In this document: piece after piece, positions 26,295 to 35,295 of the stretch
How the letters are laid out: each line of letters opens with the position of its first letter
Numbering within the stretch: position 1 is the stretch's first letter
Origin: Saprospiraceae bacterium
GTDB taxonomy: Bacteria; Bacteroidota; Bacteroidia; Chitinophagales; Saprospiraceae
Direction: 5' to 3'
DNA length: 50,361 nucleotides
NCBI GenBank assembly: GCA_020631135.1
Contig: JAHDHU010000015.1
Span: forward strand, 1 to 50,361
Notes under the pieces: generated by a model
What the model saw: only the letters and a program-made list of their open reading frames with translations
Databases searched by the model: none
What the model was told of the DNA's origin: nothing
Position numbers and translations under genes: made by a program

Positions 26295-29200
26295 TTATAG
26301 ACCCGTAGGATCAAACTGTCTATGAACTCCAAACCACTTTAAGGTTCTTTCTTCACCTAAGTCAGGCGCACTGACATGGAAAAGATATACCCCACTGGCA
26401 ACTGGTATTCCTGCAAAATTTTCTAAGTCCCATTCCACATCAGGGAACACTTGATTATTAATTACTCCAGGATTGTTACCTCCCTTACGCCCTGGATTTT
26501 CATTTCGTTTAAATTCTCGAATGAATTTTCCATCGATACTATAAATAGTAACTGTCGCATTAGCGGGTAGGTTTGTAATCTTCACTATGTTTTCAAACTG
26601 AGTAGACTCATATTGTGAATATCCGTAATAAGGATTTGGTACAATATTGATTGACTCTAAGGCACCAGTATAGTCCTCTTCAGCAAGATCTCCTGCAGCG
26701 AGCGTTCTAAAGTCTAATCTGTATTTTGGTAGATCACCAACAGTTTTACAATCATTCGCGATACCATAATCAACTACCTTTTCTTTATTGTAGTTGTTGT
26801 CAACTCTTAGCTTAACAGTAAGTTCATTAGGGATTAATCCGTCTGCTAATGAAAGCAATTCTTGTCCTGGAGCTGTCATCATTAAACTTGTCCATGTTAC
26901 CAATGACAGAGCATTGTTTTTCTGAAAACAAATGAAATTATTACAAGGTCCTTCAAGATCTCCTCTCATTTCAGCACAACCATCATATTCTTGTCTTGTT
27001 ACAAAAATTTGGTGACCACCACCTAAGTACCATTGAGACAATTCTAATCCTTGTCCATCTTCTAACTCAATCGCTATTTGATTACTTGGATTAAATATCA
27101 TGTCATCACCGGTTGCAGAACCAGCGTCATACACGCTTTCTCCTGCAGACTGTAAATCGTCATTAAAGGCTGAATTTTCACCAAAGAAAATATTAAGTCT
27201 CTTTCCTGTTTCAACATCAACCGCATAACCAGGGAACCAACCCATACCTTGACCATCTCCATCAGGATTACCATCTTTATCGACTGAATCATCAAATCTT
27301 AAATCAAACTGACCCAGGTTACCTTCTGGATTTAAACCTTCTTGCTTATAACCCACATGAGCTGTTTCGACAACAACACATCGACTCCATTTACTCTTAT
27401 CATTGGTCAATACAACATCTACATTATTCATATCGCCTAATCCTGTGGCACTTCTCAAAAACGCACCACCATTATGTTCAATATATCCTGGGGATACATA
27501 AGGAACACCCTGTGTCAAATCAGGTGTTAAATAATCACATAGTAGAAGAGGGTAAAAGTATGCATCACCCAATGTTGAAAAGTCCGCAGTTGGATCAAGA
27601 TTGTTATCTGTCTCACCTCCTGAAGTCTTCATAAAATTGAAAAATCCTCTTATAAAACCTTCCGCATTTAAACTATTTCCATCATCAGAAATTCCCAAAT
27701 ACCAAGCAGGAGACTGATTGTCAGCATATTCTAAACTTGCACTAACTGCACCTACACCATTTTCAGGATTTACTCCAGTATCTTCTGTTTGCGCTACCAT
27801 AACTGAGAATCCATACTCAGCTATAAGCTGCTCATTCAATATGTCGATACTTGTTTCTGAAGCAATTACTTCACCAGTTTGCTCATTGGTCATTTGCCAT
27901 CTTGCACCATCTGCCAAAGTACATCCACCTGTTATCGCTTCACCAGTCAATTCGAGCAAGAAACTTGCTTCTTGAACCTCTAAAGGATTGTAAACGATTA
28001 CATCAACTGGTGATCTTCCTTTTTCATAAGTAACTTCACCGTTTAACGAACCATCTAAAATAGCATCGTAAGTACCTTCTGCTACTTCTAAATCATTTCC
28101 TCCTGATCCTTCTCCACTAAGTCTGGTAACGACCGGTCCATCTCCGTAGTCTGAGGCTATGGTCGTATAAACAATTGGTCTTGGTACCACAGTGTAAACT
28201 TTTACATTTCCACGTCCCTCTAAATAAGGACTTCTTTGTCCAGTTTCTGTAGCTGGGTCCCATTGCTGCCAATTATTGTGGGCATATGCCAAAGCCATAT
28301 AATAATACTCTCTATGATTTATTAATCTTGTATCATTTCCACTCGCAAATTCGTCATTTGTAATTCTTACTGTATTTCTTAAACCGAGATCCGCACCCTC
28401 AACTTCTCTCTCGAAGGTCCAAATTCTTTCTTCTGTAAAAGGATCCAATTCTGGATACCAATTATAGATTTCTGAAATACCATTTTGAACATCTACTTGG
28501 CGAACTAATCTTGCCTTATCGATATTATCCAACTCTTGAGGAGAAACCTGAACATCAGATAATTGATAAATTAAATAACCCTCGAATACATATAAAGAGT
28601 CACCATTTCCATCAGGAGATAATAAATCTTTCTCTTGGTAATTTAAGAAAGCATTGTTTGATTGTACTTCATCATTTGATAAAACCAAAACTACTTCTTG
28701 ATCTAATTCTACTGGACATACATCTGGTGCATCAGGTCCATCAGTAATATCAAAACAATTATCAAATAAAGCCTGCGCCAAATCATCTGCTGTTTGAAGT
28801 CTAGAAATATCTGGACAAGGATAAGCGATGTCTGGTACCCAAACTGCTCCAATAATTAGTTCGTTTACTGCACCTGGTTGTAAGAGAAATGGACCAGAAG
28901 CTTGTATAGTTCTCCTGTCACCAAATGGTTGATCAGAACTACACATAGACCATTCAGTATCCACATTTGGTCTACCTGGAAAAGCGTAAGGAATTAAATC
29001 CGTACTACCAGGGTTATAACCAGAACCACCTTCAGTAAAAGGGGTTCCATCTCTCCAATTACCTGTTAGGTAATTATAGAATTCTTCTGCAATTCCTGGA
29101 TCTGTTGTTGCCGCAGCAGGAGATCCAACACCTGCATTATTTGAATAAACAAATGAAGACATTCCTAATTCTATTAAGATGTCTGGTTCGAGTGTATCCG

Positions 29201-30449
29201 TAAGCAAGACATCTCTAATACAAATTGTATCACCTACAGAATATAAATCTTCGTCAAATTCTTCATCAGCGTTAGCAATCACGTGGACCTGTGCACCTGG
29301 TGCATCACAACCTATGATAAACTTAGGTCCAAGAGGGCCTCTAAAATAATCTACCCCAAGGATTGGAACTTCGTCACAATAAGTGGCTACACCACCTGGG
29401 CAAGAACAACCTGTCTCACCATCTAAAATATCTTCGTTATAAACATATGCCATTGATCGCTCGATATCACATCCAATATAATCATCAGAATAACATCCTA
29501 AATCAGGATCTACCCACATTGCGAAATAACAATCTCTAATATCTTGTTGTGCTCTATTGATCAATTTATATCTCTGGAAAGTCATGTCATTGATCTCATC
29601 ATTGGTCGCATACGCGAATGCTTGTACTTGGACTTCCATTCTAATTGCATCCCCAAATGTCTGAGTATGGGGCCCGCCTGCATCGTTATAAATCCAAAAT
29701 ATCATTTGATCAGGAACAAGTTCCACTGCTTGCTTTCTACTTGAAGGTTCACAACCACGAATATCAATGATTGGTATATCACCTTTACACGGATCGTAAT
29801 TTCCATCTTGGTCTTCGTCCCAAAATGATCCCAAACCTTGGCCCGTCACAGGTAGTTCAAAATCAAATCTTTCTAACCAATAAGGATTTCCTTTACCTGG
29901 CCAGTATCTAACACCACCAGAAACTGAATCACATGGTAAGAAACCATCATTTCCATCAAATATCTTCGCAACTTTTCTAATCTCGTCTCCATCTACCTCG
30001 AAAAATCTATCCCACTTCTCACAAACTTCTAATTCGGTGGTACCTTCAAATGGATCTAAAGGCCCGGTGTAATAATCGTTGTTTGCACTGTTTCTGTATT
30101 GACCAGCTGCTAACTTTAAGTTACCCGCAGGATCAAATCCACCAATCCATACAGACCCTGCAAAAATTGAAGAAATTTCTGGATCACCAGGAATTGGTTT
30201 AGGAATTACATATTTCCCTTCGTCCAAATCCCACCAAACATCACCTCCTGTAGTCAACTTGGCACGAACATTATTTATGTCCATGTCAGTCTGCCGTTCA
30301 GCAGGTGTACAATCCATCCTATAATTAACTGTTGGCTCTTCTTTTTTAGGTTTAGGACTTTTTTGACGATTTGGGTCTACGTGCGCATCAGCACTTATAA
30401 ATCCCAAACACATCAGCAAAACAAATCCTAGTGTTTTAAAACTTTTCAT
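26295..30449 (-). CDS. giant secreted protein with T9SS-like C-terminal module
   Basis: The 1384-aa product has a signal peptide (MKSFKTLGFVLLMCLGFISADA) and no recognised enzyme domain. A Ca-binding-like acidic loop lies at 211-224 (DEDQDGNYDPCKGD) and another near the middle (DKDGNPDGDGQG). A block RRTIQASGPFLLQPGAVNE recurs in large secreted proteins of Bacteroidota. The C-terminus (from about 1263) resembles a T9SS type A sorting domain: INIVPNPYYGY, VTIYSIDGKFIREF, then GIPVASGVYLFHV. It continues past the usual end to WFGVHRQFDPTGL. It sits between the TonB receptor and PorV-like genes, 41 and 55 bases away. The function is unknown; surface display or secretion is likely. Confidence 0.8.
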   Translation of the reverse strand: MKSFKTLGFVLLMCLGFISADAHVDPNRQKSPKPKKEEPTVNYRMDCTPAERQTDMDINNVRAKLTTGGDVWWDLDEGKYVIPKPIPGDPEISSIFAGSVWIGGFDPAGNLKLAAGQYRNSANNDYYTGPLDPFEGTTELEVCEKWDRFFEVDGDEIRKVAKIFDGNDGFLPCDSVSGGVRYWPGKGNPYWLERFDFELPVTGQGLGSFWDEDQDGNYDPCKGDIPIIDIRGCEPSSRKQAVELVPDQMIFWIYNDAGGPHTQTFGDAIRMEVQVQAFAYATNDEINDMTFQRYKLINRAQQDIRDCYFAMWVDPDLGCYSDDYIGCDIERSMAYVYNEDILDGETGCSCPGGVATYCDEVPILGVDYFRGPLGPKFIIGCDAPGAQVHVIANADEEFDEDLYSVGDTICIRDVLLTDTLEPDILIELGMSSFVYSNNAGVGSPAAATTDPGIAEEFYNYLTGNWRDGTPFTEGGSGYNPGSTDLIPYAFPGRPNVDTEWSMCSSDQPFGDRRTIQASGPFLLQPGAVNELIIGAVWVPDIAYPCPDISRLQTADDLAQALFDNCFDITDGPDAPDVCPVELDQEVVLVLSNDEVQSNNAFLNYQEKDLLSPDGNGDSLYVFEGYLIYQLSDVQVSPQELDNIDKARLVRQVDVQNGISEIYNWYPELDPFTEERIWTFEREVEGADLGLRNTVRITNDEFASGNDTRLINHREYYYMALAYAHNNWQQWDPATETGQRSPYLEGRGNVKVYTVVPRPIVYTTIASDYGDGPVVTRLSGEGSGGNDLEVAEGTYDAILDGSLNGEVTYEKGRSPVDVIVYNPLEVQEASFLLELTGEAITGGCTLADGARWQMTNEQTGEVIASETSIDILNEQLIAEYGFSVMVAQTEDTGVNPENGVGAVSASLEYADNQSPAWYLGISDDGNSLNAEGFIRGFFNFMKTSGGETDNNLDPTADFSTLGDAYFYPLLLCDYLTPDLTQGVPYVSPGYIEHNGGAFLRSATGLGDMNNVDVVLTNDKSKWSRCVVVETAHVGYKQEGLNPEGNLGQFDLRFDDSVDKDGNPDGDGQGMGWFPGYAVDVETGKRLNIFFGENSAFNDDLQSAGESVYDAGSATGDDMIFNPSNQIAIELEDGQGLELSQWYLGGGHQIFVTRQEYDGCAEMRGDLEGPCNNFICFQKNNALSLVTWTSLMMTAPGQELLSLADGLIPNELTVKLRVDNNYNKEKVVDYGIANDCKTVGDLPKYRLDFRTLAAGDLAEEDYTGALESINIVPNPYYGYSQYESTQFENIVKITNLPANATVTIYSIDGKFIREFKRNENPGRKGGNNPGVINNQVFPDVEWDLENFAGIPVASGVYLFHVSAPDLGEERTLKWFGVHRQFDPTGL

Positions 30450-30490
30450 AATTGAAAATTTGAAGTAATTATAATTGGGTTGTTTAGTAA

Positions 30491-33400
30491 TTAAAAATCA
30501 AAAATTGCTCCTAGATACATTCTTCTAGGAATTGTATAATTCGCTGGAGACAATAATCTTGCTTGATAAGAAGACAAGAAATTTTGTACATCAGCTCCAA
30601 TATTTGAAACCTGATCAATATTATCCTGACCAAATGATGAGATCAAATAGCCATCATCTTCTGCACTAGAGGTAACTGGGAATACATCAATAATGTTTCT
30701 GATGTTGAATAGGTTTTCAACTCTGAAGTAAATATTACAACTAAGTGACCTTGCATTATCACCTGATCCCAAATTAAAGCTTAAAGATTTATCTACTCTT
30801 AAATCAACATCGAAAATCCAAGGTAATCTTGCTCCGTTGATAGATCCGACATAACCTGTTCCATCTCCTTGATTGGTGGATTGAGGTGTTGAAAATCTCG
30901 TGTATGGTCTACCTGAAACTGCAGTGGTAATAAGGTTAATTCCAGCATTTTCAAAAACATGCTTAGTACCAATCATTGGTCCTTTACCTTTTCCTAATCG
31001 GTAATCGATAACACCAGTTATTCTATGTCTTTCGTCATATGACAAAGGAAGTAAAGTCCTGATATTACCTCTTGTATTTAATCCATTAGAAGAGTTGGCA
31101 TCAGATCCAGTTCCATCCGCAAATTGCAACGTATATGTAGCATTGAATTGAATGTTATTTGTTCTTCTTAAATCATATCCGAAAGAAAATCCTTTAACAG
31201 TTCCAAAATCCAAGTTTCCATATGCTTCGTAATTGTTCACCGGCGCAGGAATAAACGTATAAACCCTTCTTTGAATCATATCTCTCAATTCTTTGTAATA
31301 AGCTGAGATTTTTAAAGCAGAAGAAGCAGATAATTTTTGTTGAAATCCAACTTCATAGTCGATTGTTTTTTCTGGCCTAAGGTTTGGATTCGCTAAAGGA
31401 GTTCTGTCAGGATTGTTGAAGTAATAATAGCTTCTTGCTGTTGCACCTGTGATGGCTCCATTATCTCCAAATGGAGGTCTTTGAACTAAAATATCATAGT
31501 GAGCAAAAAAGTTGGCGTCCTCCGATATAGGGAATGAAAAAGCCAAACGAGGCATAAAGTTTATTTGAGGTGTATAATCCTCAAAAGAATTATCGACGTC
31601 AAAGGTGGATACATTGCCATCGTTATTTTCATAAAACTGGATGTTTCGAGTAGTTTCATCTTTATTTACATAAGATGGATTAACTACATTTCCTCCAAAA
31701 ATCAATGCTCCATTTGAAACCTCTGTACCGTTTGGTAAGAAAAATTGGTCTCCAAATCTATATCCTAAAACATCATCAGAATCTTCTGAAGTCAAATAAA
31801 CTTCATAATTATCATTTACTGCCTCTGGTTTTGATTGTCCAGTTCTAGCAAAAAATGCATCTGCCGTTTCAATTTCATATAAAGAATGTGGCGTCTTTAG
31901 CACTTTGGTGTTGGCATCATAATAATCAACCCTTACACCAAGTCTAAAAATGATGTCTTTATAAGAGAATTTGTCTTGAATATAAGCAGCTCCATAAATT
32001 GGTTGAAGTGGAGCAACATCAAAGGTTCGAATCCCATTGGCATCTTGACTCGTGAAGAAATCATCAAATGTTGTAGAGGTCGAAATTTTATTACCAGTAT
32101 AATCGTAACCGTAATAATTTACCAAACCAAAGTTATTTAACTCCGCCGCTGAAAAGTAATCTAATCTTAATTCATCTGGACTTAAACCATCAACATTTAC
32201 GTATTCATTAAGACTGATACCTAAAGCATCTCTTAGGTTTTTGTAAAAAGCGGCTTCATCATCTTCTTGAAGCAATGTTTGATACTGCTTAAATTCTGTT
32301 CCAGGGAATCCTGGAATATCTTGAAAAAATGAACCTACCACATTGGTAGTATCAACACCCAAAATATGAGAATTTGCTTGAAGACTAGCCAAAGTCCAAA
32401 GTTGTTCAGGTACCACAACAAAAAATCGATTGATTCTTTGTTCATAGTTAATTCCAAACTGAATCGAATGTCTACCCTGCTCTGATCCTCCTGGCAACAA
32501 ATCTGTTCCAAAGGTCATGTTGAAAGTATATATATCTGACTCTGTCTTTTCGTATCTATTATATACTTGACCAACATTTTGGTGCAATCCATTCCAAACA
32601 TCAAACAATGGATTATCAGTAAAACCATTTATTTGAGTATAGAGTGCTAAAGCAGGATTTAAATCCCCTGCAGTAAATTCACCCTCTATTTCTTGCTCAC
32701 CTAAATGATCCCATACATTTCCGAATTGATCAACTTGTTGACCACATCCCAACCAATTATCAGGATCCGTAACTATAGAGGCAGTTGGCTCCCAAACTCT
32801 TGCTTGGTTTCCATAATATCCATAGTTAAAAAATCTATCCTGATGTCTAATATCTTCTTCTCTAGTAAATCTCTTTTCATAACCTGCTTGAAGCGTATAG
32901 TAAGAATTTCTCAATAGACCTGTACTTCCTTCTGATTGGTTATCCGTATCTTCTCCCAAACCTTGTTTTCCAACTCTATGTCTAAATCTGAAGGTAGTTC
33001 TATAACCATTCGAATAATCGATTGGATTATTGTGCCAGTTTAATAAAGCCCATCCATTTTCCGGGACAAAATAGTCTTCTGTGTTTTCATAACCTCCAGA
33101 AATTGAGATGTCTATATTATCGGTAATTCTCGCGTCAATTTTTGCCGTTACATTGTAGTCTGTAAAATTATTGTTTGGTCTTGCATGAAGAGGATCACCA
33201 ATTGGATCACTACCTTCAAATTGAACACTAGGCAATGGTGAACCACTCAAAAATCCAACTGGCGCCTGCTCTAACCTTCTAATCGTTTCAAGTGGCATTC
33301 TGTAAAATCCTACAGCTGAAGGCCTATTTTCATCGATTGATCTAAATTGACCCGCTAAACGAATACCAATAATTGATTCTTTCTTTTTGTTCTTTAATAA

Positions 33401-34165
33401 TGGACCACTGAAGTAACCACTTAATAAGTTGTATCCGTAGCCATCCAAGTACTCAGATGTTTCTGCTTCTAAACCTCCACTAAATTTCTTTGAAGGCCCT
33501 TTAGATGTGATAGAAATGATACCTCCTGTAACATCCCCATATTTTGCTTCCATTCCTCCCGTGATTACTTGTAACTGGTCAATTTCTGAAGCAGGAATAC
33601 TCGTTGCGGATACACGAATCCCATCTACATAGTAGTTGGTTGCGTTACCCCTAGACCCTCTGATCGAAACACCATCGTCAGAACCTTCAGAAGTAGATAA
33701 ACCTGCTGAAGTTGCAGCAATCGCAGTAATACTTTTTGTTGGAAGTGAACGAATCTCTTCTGCAGTTACAGTCTTACCTTGAGTGGTGTTATCTTGCTCG
33801 ATAAGGGGAGCTTTATATTCTTTTATCACGACGACATCCATTTGGACACCTTCAGACAAATTAATATTAACCCTATTGGTTTTACCGGCTTTTACAACTA
33901 CTCCTGTTTCACGAACTGCTTGATATCCAAGATATCTTGCTTCTATGTCGTAAGTACCCGGTTCGATACTAGTGATCGCATAATTTCCGTCAAAATCCGT
34001 GACCGTACCTGAAATGAGGACATCGTTTTTATACAAAACAACCTCAGCAGAAATCAAGCCTTCCTTTGTGGTTTCGTCCAAAATCTTGCCCTCTATAGAA
34101 GTCTGAGTGTAAGCAAAAACAGACATAAGAGCGAAGCAAAAACCTAATAGTAAACGTTTTTTCAT
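30491..34165 (-). CDS. TonB-dependent receptor with carboxypeptidase-like N-terminal domain
   Basis: This 1224-aa outer-membrane receptor has a signal peptide ending near FAYTQ (21), a CarboxypepD-reg-like domain (about 23-110, GTVTDFDGNYAITSIEPGTY), a plug domain (about 125-225, LPTKSITAIAATSAG and VSIRGSRGNATNYYVDGIRV), and a long barrel ending in PRRMYLGAIFDF with terminal Phe. The lack of a SusD-type lipoprotein partner argues against a classic glycan SusCD pair. The partner genes here are a giant secreted protein and a PorV-like barrel. The substrate is unknown. Confidence 0.93.
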   Translation of the reverse strand: MKKRLLLGFCFALMSVFAYTQTSIEGKILDETTKEGLISAEVVLYKNDVLISGTVTDFDGNYAITSIEPGTYDIEARYLGYQAVRETGVVVKAGKTNRVNINLSEGVQMDVVVIKEYKAPLIEQDNTTQGKTVTAEEIRSLPTKSITAIAATSAGLSTSEGSDDGVSIRGSRGNATNYYVDGIRVSATSIPASEIDQLQVITGGMEAKYGDVTGGIISITSKGPSKKFSGGLEAETSEYLDGYGYNLLSGYFSGPLLKNKKKESIIGIRLAGQFRSIDENRPSAVGFYRMPLETIRRLEQAPVGFLSGSPLPSVQFEGSDPIGDPLHARPNNNFTDYNVTAKIDARITDNIDISISGGYENTEDYFVPENGWALLNWHNNPIDYSNGYRTTFRFRHRVGKQGLGEDTDNQSEGSTGLLRNSYYTLQAGYEKRFTREEDIRHQDRFFNYGYYGNQARVWEPTASIVTDPDNWLGCGQQVDQFGNVWDHLGEQEIEGEFTAGDLNPALALYTQINGFTDNPLFDVWNGLHQNVGQVYNRYEKTESDIYTFNMTFGTDLLPGGSEQGRHSIQFGINYEQRINRFFVVVPEQLWTLASLQANSHILGVDTTNVVGSFFQDIPGFPGTEFKQYQTLLQEDDEAAFYKNLRDALGISLNEYVNVDGLSPDELRLDYFSAAELNNFGLVNYYGYDYTGNKISTSTTFDDFFTSQDANGIRTFDVAPLQPIYGAAYIQDKFSYKDIIFRLGVRVDYYDANTKVLKTPHSLYEIETADAFFARTGQSKPEAVNDNYEVYLTSEDSDDVLGYRFGDQFFLPNGTEVSNGALIFGGNVVNPSYVNKDETTRNIQFYENNDGNVSTFDVDNSFEDYTPQINFMPRLAFSFPISEDANFFAHYDILVQRPPFGDNGAITGATARSYYYFNNPDRTPLANPNLRPEKTIDYEVGFQQKLSASSALKISAYYKELRDMIQRRVYTFIPAPVNNYEAYGNLDFGTVKGFSFGYDLRRTNNIQFNATYTLQFADGTGSDANSSNGLNTRGNIRTLLPLSYDERHRITGVIDYRLGKGKGPMIGTKHVFENAGINLITTAVSGRPYTRFSTPQSTNQGDGTGYVGSINGARLPWIFDVDLRVDKSLSFNLGSGDNARSLSCNIYFRVENLFNIRNIIDVFPVTSSAEDDGYLISSFGQDNIDQVSNIGADVQNFLSSYQARLLSPANYTIPRRMYLGAIFDF

Positions 34166-34305
34166 ATCACTTAATAAAGTTGATTATAGAATACCTTAAT
34201 CGTTGGCGGCTACAATGTTAATAATATTGTAAAGGAATTCAAAAATTATCTTTGATGCCAGCCTTTGTGAAATTAATGATTCTTTTAGTCGCGATTAACA
34301 CTTTC

Positions 34306-35241
34306 TTAAGACATATTTTTAATTTTTTGTAGAAGAATGTCCGCGATTTTATAAAGAGACTCATTGGTCCAACCAGCGATATGTGGAGTCAATATGGTAT
34401 TAGAACAGGCATATAGCCTATCATATAATTTCTTTTCGTAATCTGTAAAACTTCCCGGTTTTTCATTAGGAAAAACATCTAGGCATGCACCAATGAGATG
34501 GCCACTATTCAAATTTTTTATCAAAGAATCTAAATCAACTATTTTCCCACGACTCGTGTTAATTAACATTGAGCCCGCCTTCATCTGACTTAAAAATGAC
34601 ATATCCACTAAATTTTCGGTTTCTTGGGTTAATGGAAGATGTAAACTGATGATGTCAGATTCATTTAAAATTTGTTCTAAAGTTGAAATTTGAGCATTTT
34701 CAAAACCATCGGTGTAGTCTACTTTATACTTATCGTATGCCATAATGGTCAAATCAAAACCTGATAATACTTTCGCGAAAGCGGATCCAGCATTTCCGAA
34801 ACCTATTATTCCAATCGTTTTACCCTCCAATTCGAATCCTCTATTTTCTTCTCTCTTCCATACTTTCTGCCTTACTTGCTGATCGGAACGCATTAAATTA
34901 TTGGCGAATGCCAAAAGCATACCTAAAGCATGTTCTCCTACAGCATTGCTATTGCCACCAGGTGCATTAAAAACATGAACATCATTTTCTTTTGCGGCAT
35001 GCAAATCGATAATTTCTAATCCCGAGCCCAATCTTCCGATGAACTTTAGCTTACGACCGGTTTCAATCATTGATCGATCCATTATGGTTTTAGAATTAAT
35101 TACAATACCCTCATAATCAGAAATGACTCTTCGGGTTGTTTCCAAATCACAATCCTGATTATAGTCTACCAGATAGCCTAAATTCTTTAAACCCTCCAAT
35201 AAATGATCGTGTACGTAGTCTGTAACTAAAACCTTTTTCAT
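34306..35241 (-). CDS. D-isomer-specific 2-hydroxyacid dehydrogenase
   Basis: The 311-aa NAD-dependent dehydrogenase has the Rossmann motif GFGNAG (147-152) and the catalytic set R231 (NTSRGKIVD), E260 (DVFPNEKP) and H287 (TPHIAGWT). It resembles the catalytic part of phosphoglycerate dehydrogenase but lacks the ACT regulatory domain, so it may be a SerA-like or hydroxypyruvate/2-ketoacid reductase. The specific substrate cannot be assigned. It is divergent from carB with a 54-base gap. Confidence 0.9.
   Translation of the reverse strand: MKKVLVTDYVHDHLLEGLKNLGYLVDYNQDCDLETTRRVISDYEGIVINSKTIMDRSMIETGRKLKFIGRLGSGLEIIDLHAAKENDVHVFNAPGGNSNAVGEHALGMLLAFANNLMRSDQQVRQKVWKREENRGFELEGKTIGIIGFGNAGSAFAKVLSGFDLTIMAYDKYKVDYTDGFENAQISTLEQILNESDIISLHLPLTQETENLVDMSFLSQMKAGSMLINTSRGKIVDLDSLIKNLNSGHLIGACLDVFPNEKPGSFTDYEKKLYDRLYACSNTILTPHIAGWTNESLYKIADILLQKIKNMS
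34770..34781. repeat. 12-bp palindrome CTTTCGCGAAAG
   Basis: This perfect palindrome lies inside the 2-hydroxyacid dehydrogenase gene and shares the TTCGCGAA core of the palindromes at 2596, 14778 and 43447. Confidence 0.6.
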
Positions 35242-35270
35242 ATATGGATTTATTATATTAAACGAATATC

Positions 35271-35278
35271 TATATTTG
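35271..35278 (+). promoter_or_regulatory. -7 promoter element TATATTTG of carB
   Basis: This TAnnTTTG match lies 17 nt before the carB ATG in the 54-base divergent gap. No clear TTG box is seen about 20 nt upstream. Confidence 0.45.
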
Positions 35279-35295
35279 CTCCGATTTCTGATAAT

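Noticed and set aside
30491-34165. Treating the TonB receptor as SusC of a polysaccharide utilisation locus
   Set aside because: No SusD-like lipoprotein or glycoside hydrolase gene is adjacent.
34306-35241. Assigning the dehydrogenase as SerA
   Set aside because: The core fits the family, but there is no ACT domain and no serine pathway gene nearby, so the substrate cannot be fixed.
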